Assembly (NCBI GenBank): GCA_016788295.1
Contig: JAEUSY010000045.1
Coordinates: forward strand, 1-43,673
Length of the DNA stretch: 43,673 bases
Source: Flavobacteriales bacterium
GTDB taxonomy: Bacteria; Bacteroidota; Bacteroidia; Flavobacteriales_F; PHOS-HE28
Direction: 5' to 3'
Both the position numbers and the translations under genes were made by a program. Below, piece after piece: positions 15,586-24,229 of the stretch (its first letter is position 1; every line of letters starts with the position of its first letter). The notes under the pieces are model-generated. The model saw only the letters and a program-made list of their open reading frames with translations, was not told where the DNA came from and ran no database searches.

Positions 15586-16904
15586 GCGCCCGCGAGAACG
15601 TGGCCGCCAACTTCGACCGGCCGATCCTATTGATCTACCTCGCCCTGATGTTCATGGGCTGGGCCAACATCTATTCCGCCGCCTACGACCCCGACCACGC
15701 CAGCATCTTCGACCAGAGCAAGGAATACGGCAAGCAGGCGGTGTGGATGGCCGTGAGCCTCACGCTGGGCACCGGGATCCTGCTCATTCGCGGAGAGCTG
15801 TTCCGCGAAGGGGCTTTCCTTGTGTATGGCTTTGTGCTGCTCCTATTGGCCGCCGTATTGGTGGTGGGCAAAGAGGTGAACGGCGCCAAGGCCTGGTTCG
15901 GCGTGGGCAGCTTCGGCATACAACCCGCCGAGTTCGCCAAGTTCGCCACAGCACTGGCCCTCTCCCGTTACCTCTCCGGCCTCAAGGCCCTTATCGACCT
16001 ACGCTCGCGGGTCATGGCGGGCGCTATCATACTGGCACCCGTGGCCCTCATCATGTTGCAGCCCGATACCGGTACCGCACTGGTCTCCGGGGCCTTCATC
16101 CTGGTTCTTTACCGCGAAGGTCTGTCGGGCAACATCCTGCTGCTCGCCATCCTCGCGGCGGTGTTGTCCGTGCTCTCGCTCATTGTGAAGGACTCCACCT
16201 TCGGGCTGCCGTTCACCGATGCCGAGCTCAGTGGCGACCAGTTCATGATGGCGCTCATCACCGTGTTCGCCATACTGGGCTGGCTGGTGGTGCGCAACCT
16301 GGTGCTGAAGCGCCTCCGCAAACGCTTCTACGGTCTTATCCTGTTCGGTCTGGTGGGGTCGGCTGCATTCATTGGCAGCGTGGACTATGCGTTCGAGAAA
16401 GTACTGGCCACCCACCAACGCGACCGCATATTGGTAATGTTGGGCCAAATGGAGGACCCACAGGGCTTGGGCTACAACGTGAAGCAGAGCCAGACCGCCA
16501 TCGGCAGCGGCGGGTTCAGTGGCAAGGGTTACCTGGACGGCACGCTCACCAAGTTCAAGTACGTGCCCATGCAGAGCACCGATTTCATCTTCTGCACCGT
16601 GGGCGAGGAATGGGGCTTTCTCGGCACGGCCTTCCTGGTGCTGCTGTTCACCGTGCTCATTCTGCGCATCATCCAGATCAGCGACCGGCAACGATCCAAG
16701 TTCACGCGGATCTACGCCTACTGCGTGGCCAGCATCTTCTTCCTCCACCTGATGATCAACGTGGGCATGACCATCGGCCTGGCGCCGGTGATCGGCATCC
16801 CCCTGCCCTTCTTCAGCTACGGCGGAAGCAGCATGATCAGCTTCACCATTCTGCTGGGCATCCTGTTACGATTGGATGCGGAGCGATTGAGCCAGCTGCG
16901 ATAG
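15582..16904 (+). CDS. rodA: Rod shape-determining SEDS glycosyltransferase RodA
   Basis: 440 aa with about ten membrane helices. RodA polymerises lipid II into glycan strands together with PBP2. SEDS features: MGWANIYSAAY near the start, then AKAWFGVGSFGIQPAEFAKF, whose FGIQPAEFAK matches the family signature, LQPDTGTALV, SGGFSGKGYLDGTLTKFKYV, STDFIFCTVGEEWGF and the C-terminal GIPLPFFSYGGSSMISF. Slightly longer than many RodAs because of an insert between helices around residues 190-265 (DSTFGLPFTDAELSGDQF and after). Overlaps mrdA by four bases (ATGA), the last gene of the cluster. Confidence 0.96.
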   Translation: MSARENVAANFDRPILLIYLALMFMGWANIYSAAYDPDHASIFDQSKEYGKQAVWMAVSLTLGTGILLIRGELFREGAFLVYGFVLLLLAAVLVVGKEVNGAKAWFGVGSFGIQPAEFAKFATALALSRYLSGLKALIDLRSRVMAGAIILAPVALIMLQPDTGTALVSGAFILVLYREGLSGNILLLAILAAVLSVLSLIVKDSTFGLPFTDAELSGDQFMMALITVFAILGWLVVRNLVLKRLRKRFYGLILFGLVGSAAFIGSVDYAFEKVLATHQRDRILVMLGQMEDPQGLGYNVKQSQTAIGSGGFSGKGYLDGTLTKFKYVPMQSTDFIFCTVGEEWGFLGTAFLVLLFTVLILRIIQISDRQRSKFTRIYAYCVASIFFLHLMINVGMTIGLAPVIGIPLPFFSYGGSSMISFTILLGILLRLDAERLSQLR

Positions 16905-17083
16905 CGTCATACTCTTTGTTGCCCTGCGGGGAACGTCTACCGAAGCTATCCCAGTAGTTGCGATCGGTGAGCATTCGGCAACTCGCTTTCGCACCCAGAG
17001 CAAGGCTTACTTGCAACTGTTGGGAAGGCTCTGTTCCGGTCATCCCTGCTCGCTTGCTGCACTTCACAGGAATCCGGGAACAA

Positions 17084-17110
17084 GAACGCCGGCCCAATGG
17101 ACCGGCGTTC
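17084..17110. terminator. Hairpin between convergent rodA and the PpiD-like gene
   Basis: Nine-base perfect stem GAACGCCGG (17084-17092) with CCGGCGTTC (17102-17110), 9-base loop, 21 bases from the stop of the minus-strand gene. T-runs are poor on both sides. The rest of the 227-base gap (16905-17131) shows no gene or other recognisable signal. Confidence 0.6.
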
Positions 17111-17131
17111 GGAATGATCGGGATCCTTAGG

Positions 17132-19210
17132 TCAGTAGTACAGGCTGCGGTTGTCCTTCACGCCCACTGCCTCGCGCAGGGCATTGAACACACCGTTCTC
17201 GGCGCGAGCCTGCACGCGGCTCAGCAAGCTTTCCTTATCACCGGCCACATCACCACCCTCCGGAGCAGGGGTCAACGTGTTCATGGTCACCACATAGGCG
17301 GCATTATCGCCTTTCAACGGCACGCTGGTCTGACCGTTCTGCAGAGCGAAGATCTTGCCGATCACTTCGAACTCGCTGGTGCCACCGGGGATGCTGAAGC
17401 CGTTATACACCACCTCGTTCGCGCTCTGCACGGTAACGCCGAGCTCGGTGGCCAGGGCGTTCAGATCGGTCTTACCCTGCATCTTGGCCAGGTAAGCCTC
17501 GGCCTTTTTCTCCTTGGCGGCCTCCTTGGTGAAGAGCTCGCGCACGTCCTCCAGTTCGGGAACACCTTCCTCGCGGATGCGGGTAAGGATGGCCACTACA
17601 TAGTTGTCGCCAGCCTCCAGAGGCTCGCTCACATCACCCTCTTTGGCGCGGTTCACCCAGCCAATGGTAGTGTTGGGCTGCTGCAGACCGGGGATGAAAC
17701 GTGCATCGGGACGGAACTCTTCGACCGGGGTGAGGGTAAGGCCCATTTCCTCGGCAGCGGCCTTCATGGCCTCCGCGGTCTTGTTACGCAATGAGAAGTC
17801 GTTCGCCTTCTTGTACACCTCCTTGAAGGTGGCCGGAGTGGGCTTCACGGTACGTTCGATAGTGATCACGCGACGCTCCTGACGAGTGCGCTGGCCTAGC
17901 ACTTCCACGATGTGGAAGCCGTAGCTGGTCTTGCAGATCGTGGTCGCACCCACCTTCTGATCGAAGCTGGCCGCGGTGAACTCCGGCACCATGCGGGTCT
18001 TGTCGAACCACTCGTACACGCCACCGTTGCCGGTGCTACCTGGGTCATCGCTGAACTTGGTCACCAGGTCGCCGAACTTGCTCTTGTCCTTCTTCACCAC
18101 GGCGAGCAGGCTGTCGGCACGCTGCTTTTGCTCGTCCTCGCTCTTGCCCTGTTGGGTACTGAGCAGGATGTGGCGAACACGGGCCTCGGGCACGTCGGCC
18201 AGCTCCTTCACCTTCACCAACTTCCATAGCTGGCCTTCCAGGTAAGGACCCACCACGCTACCAACAGCGGCGTTCACGATAAGTGAATCGTTCAGCTTGT
18301 CGGCCGTGCCTTCGGTGTAGGGCACTTTGGCGTAGGAGCGGTTCTCGCTGTTGGTGATCACGAAGCTCGAATCATCAGCCGTGGTCTCGAAGGCTGCCTT
18401 GATACCATCCAGCTCCTTGCGGCCCAGCACTTGGTCGGACTCGCTGGGTGTAACGGCGAACAGAACGTACTCGAACCGGCGTGAAGGCTTCTGCTGATAC
18501 TTCTTATCGTTCTTATGCTGGTCATAGTAGCGACGCAGGTCCTTGTCGCTCACCGGATACAAGCTATCGGGCTCGCTGTCGTAACGCTTGGCCACGAAGC
18601 TGAAGGTGGCACGCGTGCTCTTGGCAGCGAACTCGTCCTTGGCCTGTGCGCTGTTCACGAACACGCTCTTCTTCACCAGCGTGTTGTACTTGGTGTAGAG
18701 GCGGTTCTCTTGGATGCGGCGCTTCTGGATCTGGTGGTAAACAGGAGCGTTCACCTGCACATCGCTGAAGTACTGCTTCAGGCGTGCCTTGTCAGGCTGC
18801 CCATCAGGTCCCTGGAAGTTGGGCTGGCTGCGGAAATCCGGCATCACGTTGTCGCCGAAGCGGATGTCATCGTATTCACCCGTGCTGAGGCTGAAGCCAG
18901 CATCGAGCACCTGGCCCATCATCACCTTCTCCTTCACGATCTCGTTCCAAACGCTATTGCGCACCTGTTCGGTCATCTGCGCGGTAACGGTCTGGCCGAA
19001 GTCGTTGCGGTAGCTCTCCACCTCATCGTTCACACGCTGTTCGAAGGCCACGACGCCGATCTCCTCATCACCGACCGTGCCCAAGGCCTGGTCCTTGCGG
19101 CCCATGGTACGGTTGCTCAGGAGCTCACCAAGAATGAAGAGCACCAATGCACCACCAACGATGCCGATCAACAGGCCGCTACGTTCGCGGATCTTTCCAA
19201 TGACTGCCAT
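17132..19210 (-). CDS. PpiD-like periplasmic peptidyl-prolyl isomerase/chaperone (SurA-N and parvulin domains)
   Basis: 692 aa from ATG 19210; the alternative 24 bases upstream overlaps the -7 element. Cytoplasmic start MAVIGKIRERSG, then one membrane anchor (LLIGIVGGALVLFILGELL, about 12-31) and a large periplasmic part. The SurA-N-like chaperone region has FEQRVNDEVE and VWNEIVKEKVM. The parvulin domain lies at about 341-438: ARVRHILLST, SKFGDLVTKFSDDPGS, GGVYEWFDKTRMVPEF, SYGFHIVEVLGQR. A second, degenerate parvulin-like C-terminal region follows. The architecture is that of PpiD, which helps exported outer-membrane proteins fold. It is the last gene of the coaX-to-PpiD cluster but has its own promoter. 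Confidence 0.9.
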   Translation of the reverse strand: MAVIGKIRERSGLLIGIVGGALVLFILGELLSNRTMGRKDQALGTVGDEEIGVVAFEQRVNDEVESYRNDFGQTVTAQMTEQVRNSVWNEIVKEKVMMGQVLDAGFSLSTGEYDDIRFGDNVMPDFRSQPNFQGPDGQPDKARLKQYFSDVQVNAPVYHQIQKRRIQENRLYTKYNTLVKKSVFVNSAQAKDEFAAKSTRATFSFVAKRYDSEPDSLYPVSDKDLRRYYDQHKNDKKYQQKPSRRFEYVLFAVTPSESDQVLGRKELDGIKAAFETTADDSSFVITNSENRSYAKVPYTEGTADKLNDSLIVNAAVGSVVGPYLEGQLWKLVKVKELADVPEARVRHILLSTQQGKSEDEQKQRADSLLAVVKKDKSKFGDLVTKFSDDPGSTGNGGVYEWFDKTRMVPEFTAASFDQKVGATTICKTSYGFHIVEVLGQRTRQERRVITIERTVKPTPATFKEVYKKANDFSLRNKTAEAMKAAAEEMGLTLTPVEEFRPDARFIPGLQQPNTTIGWVNRAKEGDVSEPLEAGDNYVVAILTRIREEGVPELEDVRELFTKEAAKEKKAEAYLAKMQGKTDLNALATELGVTVQSANEVVYNGFSIPGGTSEFEVIGKIFALQNGQTSVPLKGDNAAYVVTMNTLTPAPEGGDVAGDKESLLSRVQARAENGVFNALREAVGVKDNRSLYY

Positions 19211-19231
19211 GACCTTCTTTGAATAGGGGTG

Positions 19232-19239
19232 CAAATATA
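19232..19239 (-). promoter_or_regulatory. -7 promoter element (TATATTTG) of the PpiD-like gene
   Basis: Perfect TAnnTTTG on the minus strand, 21 bases before the ATG at 19210 in the 80-base gap after the CNNM/CBS gene. Confidence 0.7.
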
Positions 19240-19290
19240 GGATCCGGCCTCACACGGCGCAGGGCCTTTTATGCCGTTGATCCTCAGGAC

Positions 19291-20583
19291 CTATTGCAGG
19301 TAAGCACCAGCGGGGTCCACCACTTCCAAACGCACCAGGTCGATGCGGCTGCCCTCCACTTGGGCAATGGTGAACCGGAAGGGCGGCAGATCGATCACCT
19401 GCCCTTGCTCTGGAAGCTCGCCCGTGGCATGTAGGAGGTAACCCGCCAAGGTGTCGTACTCCTCGCTCTCGGGCAATGCCAGCGCGTGTTTCTCGCGCAG
19501 GTAAGTCACTTCCAACCGGGCACTGAACACATACTCCCCGGGGCCCAATTGCTCCTCGACCTCCTCGGGAGTGTCATGCTCGTCCTCAATGTCGCCCACA
19601 ATGGTCTCAACAATGTCCTCCATGGTGACCATGCCGGCCGTACCACCGAACTCGTCCACCACCACGGCCACATGGTTGCGCTGCTTGATGAAGAGTTGGA
19701 GCACGTCGTCCGCAGGCATGGTGCCGGGGATGAAGTTCACCGGGCGCATTACGGCGCGGATGCTCTTGGGGTGGCGGAACAGCTCGTAGCCATGCACATA
19801 GCCGATCACATTGTCGATGCTGTCCTTGTAGACCAGCAGCTTGCTGAGGCCTGTTTCCACAAAGCGCTTGTGCAGCATTTCCACCGTCTCCTCCACATCA
19901 ATGGCCTCCACCTCGGCACGGGGAACCATCAGGTCGCGCACCTTTATACTACTGAGTTCCAGTGTATTACGAAAATACTCCACCTCGGCATCAAGGCTCT
20001 TCTCCCGTGGCTGGTTGGTGCTCACCTCTTTCAGGAACTCATCCAGATCGATGCGCCCGAAGACCACCTGGCCCGGCCTGGCCTGTACCCCGAAGATCCG
20101 GAGTACCACTTCGCTGATGCCGGTCATCAGCATCATGGGCAGCCAAAGCAACACGTACAGGACCATCAGGGGCAGTGCGAAAACACTGAGGGTGCGATTG
20201 GGATCGATCCGGAAGAGGGCCTTGGGGAGGAACTCGGCCACCACCAGGATCAGCAGGGTGCTCATCACGGTCTGGCTTGCCAGAACAGCTGCCTCTCCCA
20301 AACCGAGGGTGCGCAACCAAGGCTCCAGCACTTTGGCCATGATGAGGCCATAGACCACCAAGGCGATGTTGTTGCCAACGAGCAAAGCCCCGATCACGCG
20401 GCCGGGGCGCTGCAGGAGCGTGCCCACGATCCGCGCCCAGATGGCACCGCGCTTTTTCTCCAGCTCCACATAGAGCTTGTTGCTGGAAACGAACGCGATC
20501 TCAAGCCCCGAGCACAGGGCGGAAACGGCGATGGAGACCAGGATCAGGAAAAGGTCTGCAGGGGTAACGGACACAGGGAGCAC
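19291..20583 (-). CDS. CNNM/CorC-HlyC family membrane protein with CBS pair (hemolysin-like)
   Basis: 430 aa from GTG 20583 (GTG 20574 also possible); codons further upstream lie before the -7 element. N-terminal CNNM/DUF21 domain with membrane helices and the motif SALCSGLEIAFVSSNKLYVE, then LLVGNNIALVVYG and LVVAEFLPKALFR. A CBS-domain pair follows (VRDLMVPRAEVEAIDVEE, VYKDSIDNVIGYVHGYEL, VVDEFGGTAGMVTMEDIVE). The C-terminal CorC-HlyC domain ends VRLEVVDPAG. Family members are linked to Mg2+/Co2+ efflux or resistance; the hemolysin name is historical. The N-terminal motif is unlike that of gliding protein GldE, which shares the architecture, so I do not call it gldE. Confidence 0.88.
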   Translation of the reverse strand: MLPVSVTPADLFLILVSIAVSALCSGLEIAFVSSNKLYVELEKKRGAIWARIVGTLLQRPGRVIGALLVGNNIALVVYGLIMAKVLEPWLRTLGLGEAAVLASQTVMSTLLILVVAEFLPKALFRIDPNRTLSVFALPLMVLYVLLWLPMMLMTGISEVVLRIFGVQARPGQVVFGRIDLDEFLKEVSTNQPREKSLDAEVEYFRNTLELSSIKVRDLMVPRAEVEAIDVEETVEMLHKRFVETGLSKLLVYKDSIDNVIGYVHGYELFRHPKSIRAVMRPVNFIPGTMPADDVLQLFIKQRNHVAVVVDEFGGTAGMVTMEDIVETIVGDIEDEHDTPEEVEEQLGPGEYVFSARLEVTYLREKHALALPESEEYDTLAGYLLHATGELPEQGQVIDLPPFRFTIAQVEGSRIDLVRLEVVDPAGAYLQ

Positions 20584-20601
20584 GCGGTGTGTGCGGGCAG
20601 G

Positions 20602-20609
20602 CGAAGATA
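20602..20609 (-). promoter_or_regulatory. -7 promoter element (TATCTTCG) of the CNNM/CBS gene
   Basis: TATCTTCG, 7 of 8 matches to TAnnTTTG, 18 bases before the GTG at 20583. It supports a start downstream of this point. Confidence 0.55.
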
Positions 20610-20621
20610 GGACCGGCCTGT

Positions 20622-20831
20622 TCAGCGACCCTTCTGGCGCTCTTCCATCGCCTCCAACTTGGCGCGGGTGAACCGCCGGAACCAGAACATGGCCAATGCC
20701 ACGGCCGGGAAGATCAGCCACTGCCTGCCCTGTGCGAAGCCCTCGGTGGCAATGACCCAAATGGCAGCGATGGCGGTGCCAATGGCAACGGCCAACCAGA
20801 AATGCTCCATGAACCTACCGAGCTTGCGCAT
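20622..20831 (-). CDS. Small two-helix membrane protein, function unknown
   Basis: 69 aa from ATG 20831, which overlaps the lptC end by 17 bases; ATG 20810 (62 aa) would avoid overlap. Two hydrophobic helices (FWLAVAIGTAIAAIWVIA and WLIFPAVALAMFWF) joined by a short turn, then a basic/acidic tail RRFTRAKLEAMEERQKGR that should face the cytoplasm. No motif is recognised. Its place between lptC and the CNNM gene suggests envelope work, but that rests only on position. Confidence 0.65.
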   Translation of the reverse strand: MRKLGRFMEHFWLAVAIGTAIAAIWVIATEGFAQGRQWLIFPAVALAMFWFRRFTRAKLEAMEERQKGR

Positions 20832-21399
20832 CGCGGGCCAAGGTATCATCGGCGGGCAAATAAAGGATGCCCGTGATGTTGCGGATGGTGTAACTGCTGA
20901 AATCCTCGGTGGCATCAAGGCCGTTGCCGTGGATGATGTCCTCGCCCCTTCGTATCCGAACGGGCTTGTCTGTGCGCACGCGTGCGCTGTCCTGGTCCCA
21001 GGTGATCTGCTCGGTCTCCAAGCGCTCGCCCTTGGCATTCACGAACACCACGTTCTCATAGGCCTCCATGCGCTTCTGCCCCGGTAGGATAAGGCCCCGG
21101 CGCGCGGTGAGTGTGCTGCCCGGCATTCCTTGGGCATCGAAGAACACCACTTCCAGGCCCTCCGATATCTCCGTTCGTTTAGGCTCGGCGATCCACTCGG
21201 CGATCCGGCCGGCACGCAGACGATTGCGTACGTGACCGGAATCGGTGTAGAGGTACTCGGCCTGCTTGGTCACTCGGTCCGGCGAATCGGCCTCCAGTTC
21301 AATGGCGGCCACTTTGTCCAGATCATTGCTGCACGAAACGAACATTCCCGCCACAAGGACGGGAATGCCGAAGAAGATCGCTCGTTGAGCGCGATGCAT
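20815..21399 (-). CDS. lptC: LPS export ABC transporter periplasmic component LptC (lipoprotein form)
   Basis: 194 aa. N-terminus MHRAQRAIFFGIPVLVAGMFVSC, with lipobox cysteine at residue 23, so lipidated rather than anchored by a helix as in E. coli; this is usual for Bacteroidota LptC. The body is a beta-jellyroll with family-like strands: VTKQAEYLYTDSGHVRNRLR, LEVVFFDAQGMPGSTLTARRG, MEAYENVVFVNAKGERLETE, and the end RGEDIIHGNGLDATEDFSSYTIRN, matching the GxGLDxxxDFxxYxI pattern. It would bridge LptB2FG to LptA. Starts 5 bases after the TPR gene, in the same operon. Confidence 0.9.
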   Translation of the reverse strand: MHRAQRAIFFGIPVLVAGMFVSCSNDLDKVAAIELEADSPDRVTKQAEYLYTDSGHVRNRLRAGRIAEWIAEPKRTEISEGLEVVFFDAQGMPGSTLTARRGLILPGQKRMEAYENVVFVNAKGERLETEQITWDQDSARVRTDKPVRIRRGEDIIHGNGLDATEDFSSYTIRNITGILYLPADDTLARDAQAR

Positions 21400-21404
21400 G
21401 CTGG

Positions 21405-22739
21405 TTATTTACGGGTGCGGACCGTGGTGCTCTCGTTCAGGCCACCGCAAGCCACTTGGTAGGGCTTGCCATCGGTGAGCTGATGGAAGAAGGCTTCGTT
21501 CTGGGTGGGGAAACGGGCAGCTGCTGAGGCCATGCGGTCCCCGGCCTTATCAGCCACGCTGGGGTCAAGGCTCTTCGCGCGCTGGTAGTAATCGTAGGCC
21601 AGCCAGTAAGCGCCCCACTTATCGGGTTCTTCGCAACCACCGGCCTGCGCGGCCACGGCGTTGCCGATCAGGATCAGGGCCTCCCCGTTCTTGGGCTCCA
21701 ACTGCAGGATCTGGTTGGCATAGCTGCGGGCCTGGGAGTGGTTACCGCTGGCACTGGCCACTTGACCGGCCTTCAGAAGGTATTTCACCTTATCGCTGCA
21801 ACCACTGCACAGGTCAACGGCCTCCTTCATGTACTTGAGGGCGCCCGACATATCGTTCTGCTTGGCCAGGTACATGCCCAAGCTGTATGCGCTCTCGCTG
21901 GTGGGGTTGGCGCGGTGCACGTCCTCAGCCAGCGTGCGGTACACCTTTTCCTCCGTGCAATCCTTGCCGTTCAGCACCTTCAGCAGGCGCACTTTCATGT
22001 CCATGTCGTCGGGCTTGGCGTTGATCATATCCCCCACGATCCGGCCGATATCCCCACACTCGGCTACCTTGAAGAACATGCCGTTCACCTGATCACGGGC
22101 CTTCAGGAAATACTCCTTGGTGGACTCTTTCAGTCCTTCAACGGCCAAGTTCGCCTCGATATGGCCCATGATGGTCACGTAGTCCGCTAGCATCTGGTCC
22201 TTGGTGGCCACACCCTTGTTGTACAGGCAATTGAGGGCCTGATAGTAACCGCTCAGCGTACCGGCCTCGCTCTTCACTCCGCCCAGTTCCACGCTCTCCT
22301 TCAGGATATTGAATGCCTCCTGGCACTTATCCGGGCTGTAAACCATCATGTCCACTCCTTTGCGGCCCAGAACGAAGGCTTTTTCGCCGAAGTGGGTGAT
22401 GCGCAGGTCATAGACCAGGTAAAGCGAATCGATCAGGCGGGCCTTGCGGGCAGCATCCTTCTCATTATCGATGAAATGGACCATCAACTTCACCCCGTTC
22501 TGGTAAAGGCCCTTGCTGGAAGTGGGGCACACGCGCACAGCCTCTTTCCACGGGCTGTAAGCGTCGTTGTAGGCCTCCTTGTTGGTGGCCTCCTGCTTCA
22601 TGAACTCCTGGTACATGGACAGGTTCTGCACACAGGTAACGCTATCCTCCTTGGTAGCGCCGTATTTGCTCTGGGCCTGCACGCCAGCCACGGCCATGGC
22701 GGCCAGGGTGATCGTGAGGGTGCGGGTCAGGGTTTTCAT
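21405..22739 (-). CDS. Periplasmic TPR protein
   Basis: 444 aa from ATG 22739. Signal peptide MKTLTRTLTITLAAMAVAGVQAQ. The mature part is helical with TPR signatures: SAYSLGMYLAKQNDMSGALK, AGQVASASGNHSQARSYANQ, LEPKNGEALILIGNAVA, AYDYYQRAKSLDPS. Several Cys are spread through the protein. It overlaps the outer-membrane protein gene upstream by four bases (ATGA) and is followed 5 bases later by lptC. Position in the conserved Bacteroidota cluster coaX-OMP-TPR-lptC suggests a role in outer-membrane assembly or LPS transport, but this is inference. Confidence 0.82.
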   Translation of the reverse strand: MKTLTRTLTITLAAMAVAGVQAQSKYGATKEDSVTCVQNLSMYQEFMKQEATNKEAYNDAYSPWKEAVRVCPTSSKGLYQNGVKLMVHFIDNEKDAARKARLIDSLYLVYDLRITHFGEKAFVLGRKGVDMMVYSPDKCQEAFNILKESVELGGVKSEAGTLSGYYQALNCLYNKGVATKDQMLADYVTIMGHIEANLAVEGLKESTKEYFLKARDQVNGMFFKVAECGDIGRIVGDMINAKPDDMDMKVRLLKVLNGKDCTEEKVYRTLAEDVHRANPTSESAYSLGMYLAKQNDMSGALKYMKEAVDLCSGCSDKVKYLLKAGQVASASGNHSQARSYANQILQLEPKNGEALILIGNAVAAQAGGCEEPDKWGAYWLAYDYYQRAKSLDPSVADKAGDRMASAAARFPTQNEAFFHQLTDGKPYQVACGGLNESTTVRTRK

Positions 22740-24229
22740 TCGATCCGTCGTTTCTTGAACCATTGTTCTCTTAGGTCCGGTGTAATGCTGATGCCGATGA
22801 ACACGGCTGCGAATCGTTCGCGTACACTTCCGCCGGTGCCTGTACCCCGTTCGCCAAGTTCCGTGCCGAAGTTGATGCGGGACCGGGTGGTGTTCATCAT
22901 CACAGGAAGCGAGAAGCCTAAGGACATCCCGAACTCACTGAGCGGTGCACCTGCCACCACGAGGTAATCATCGGTATAACGCAATCCGGCGCGATAGATA
23001 ATGCGCTCGCCGAACGAACCATTGCCATCGCCGGCCGGTCGGAAGGAAAAGCCCAAGGCCGTGGTGCTGCTGGTGCGCAGGGTGGAACGCTGGTCATAAC
23101 CCTCAACGTTCACGCGAAGCTGAGACCAATCACGCACGCGGTATTCGGCGGTCATGGTCCAACGCGAGTTGAAGACCGTGAAGCCGATACCAGCCTGCAG
23201 CGGCAGGTGAACTTCGCCCACGGAACCGCCAACAATATGGGCCGTGTCCACCGTGGCCTCGGCTCCGGCGTTCGTGTAAACGAAATTGGTGGCTGTAAGG
23301 TCATAGTCGGCCCGTAGGTTGGTGGGCAGATCGGCGGTGAATCCGAACCGGAAGCGCCAAGCTTCGGCCTCCGCCTTGGGCATGTTGACCGTTTTGCGCT
23401 TGCCGGGGTCCTTTCCTTGATCAAGCCACTCCTGTTCCTTACGCTGATCAACAGCGGCCAAGTGCTTTCGGCGGGCATCGCGTCGTTGCTGCATGCGCGC
23501 CTTGCTCAATAGATCACTGGTCCATTGCAGGCCAATGCCGACCATGGGATCGTACACATGAAGTTCTGATACCACGTTCGTATTGTAGTAGCCTGTTCCC
23601 CGCGGGTAATAGGCTTTCCGCGCTTCTTCAATGGAACCGAACAGGTAATTGAAGTTCGCGCCGAAGCTCACCTTGGTGCCTTTGCCAAGGGTGTCGTTGC
23701 TCTGCCATAACGTTCGGCCCAAGCCTATGAAGCCTCGGTTGAGCCCACCGTTCCCGCTGTATTCATAGGTGACAGCACCTTCGGACACCTGCCCTTGGTC
23801 CGTAATACGGTAGCCCACATCGCTCAATGGCGTGATGCCCAATGCCATGCCCCAACGCCCTTGTCCGAAGGGAATGGCCAACGCAAGCCCGAGCAGGTCC
23901 ATCCGGTTGCCCTTGGCCGTGCGATCATCACTGTCGAACCGCAGGAAACGGATGGCCACAGAGGTCTGCAGATCTGTAAGGGCCAAGGCCGGATAGGATG
24001 CCGGGTTTGCCAAGTTGAGCGCGAACGGGTCCGAAAGAGCAACACCCGTTCCACCCATCATGGCCTGCTCCACCTGTGGGGAGTTGATCAGCGTACCGAA
24101 GCCATAGGCCGAGTAGGGCGTGCCACTGCCCTGCTGCCCTTGGGCCTGCGCGCGGTGCGGACCGATGGCCCACAAGAGGCAGAGCACACTAATGGCCCTG
24201 ATGAAGCAATATGGCGTGTAGACCTTCAA
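22736..24229 (-). CDS. Outer-membrane beta-barrel protein of the lptC cluster
   Basis: 497 aa if started at TTG 24229, the first plausible codon before the signal peptide (YCFIRAISVLCLLWAIG, then AQAQ). Longer in-frame starts lie deep inside coaX. The mature protein begins GSGTPYSAYGFGTLI, then VALSDPFALNLANPASYPAL, a pattern seen in FadL/OmpP1-like and related Bacteroidota barrels. Barrel strands continue with RFGFTADLPTNLRADYDL, YRVRDWSQLRVNVEGY and YRAGLRYTDDYLVV. No ligand can be named. The start is less certain than the rest. It overlaps coaX by 41 bases and the TPR gene by four. Confidence 0.75.
   Translation of the reverse strand: MKVYTPYCFIRAISVLCLLWAIGPHRAQAQGQQGSGTPYSAYGFGTLINSPQVEQAMMGGTGVALSDPFALNLANPASYPALALTDLQTSVAIRFLRFDSDDRTAKGNRMDLLGLALAIPFGQGRWGMALGITPLSDVGYRITDQGQVSEGAVTYEYSGNGGLNRGFIGLGRTLWQSNDTLGKGTKVSFGANFNYLFGSIEEARKAYYPRGTGYYNTNVVSELHVYDPMVGIGLQWTSDLLSKARMQQRRDARRKHLAAVDQRKEQEWLDQGKDPGKRKTVNMPKAEAEAWRFRFGFTADLPTNLRADYDLTATNFVYTNAGAEATVDTAHIVGGSVGEVHLPLQAGIGFTVFNSRWTMTAEYRVRDWSQLRVNVEGYDQRSTLRTSSTTALGFSFRPAGDGNGSFGERIIYRAGLRYTDDYLVVAGAPLSEFGMSLGFSLPVMMNTTRSRINFGTELGERGTGTGGSVRERFAAVFIGISITPDLREQWFKKRRIE

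Noticed and set aside
19291..20583. Calling the CNNM/CBS gene gldE because gliding-type proteins occur in the window
   Set aside because: The N-terminal motif (SGLEIAFVSSNKL) fits the general hemolysin-like branch rather than GldE, and gldD/ssb neighbours are absent.
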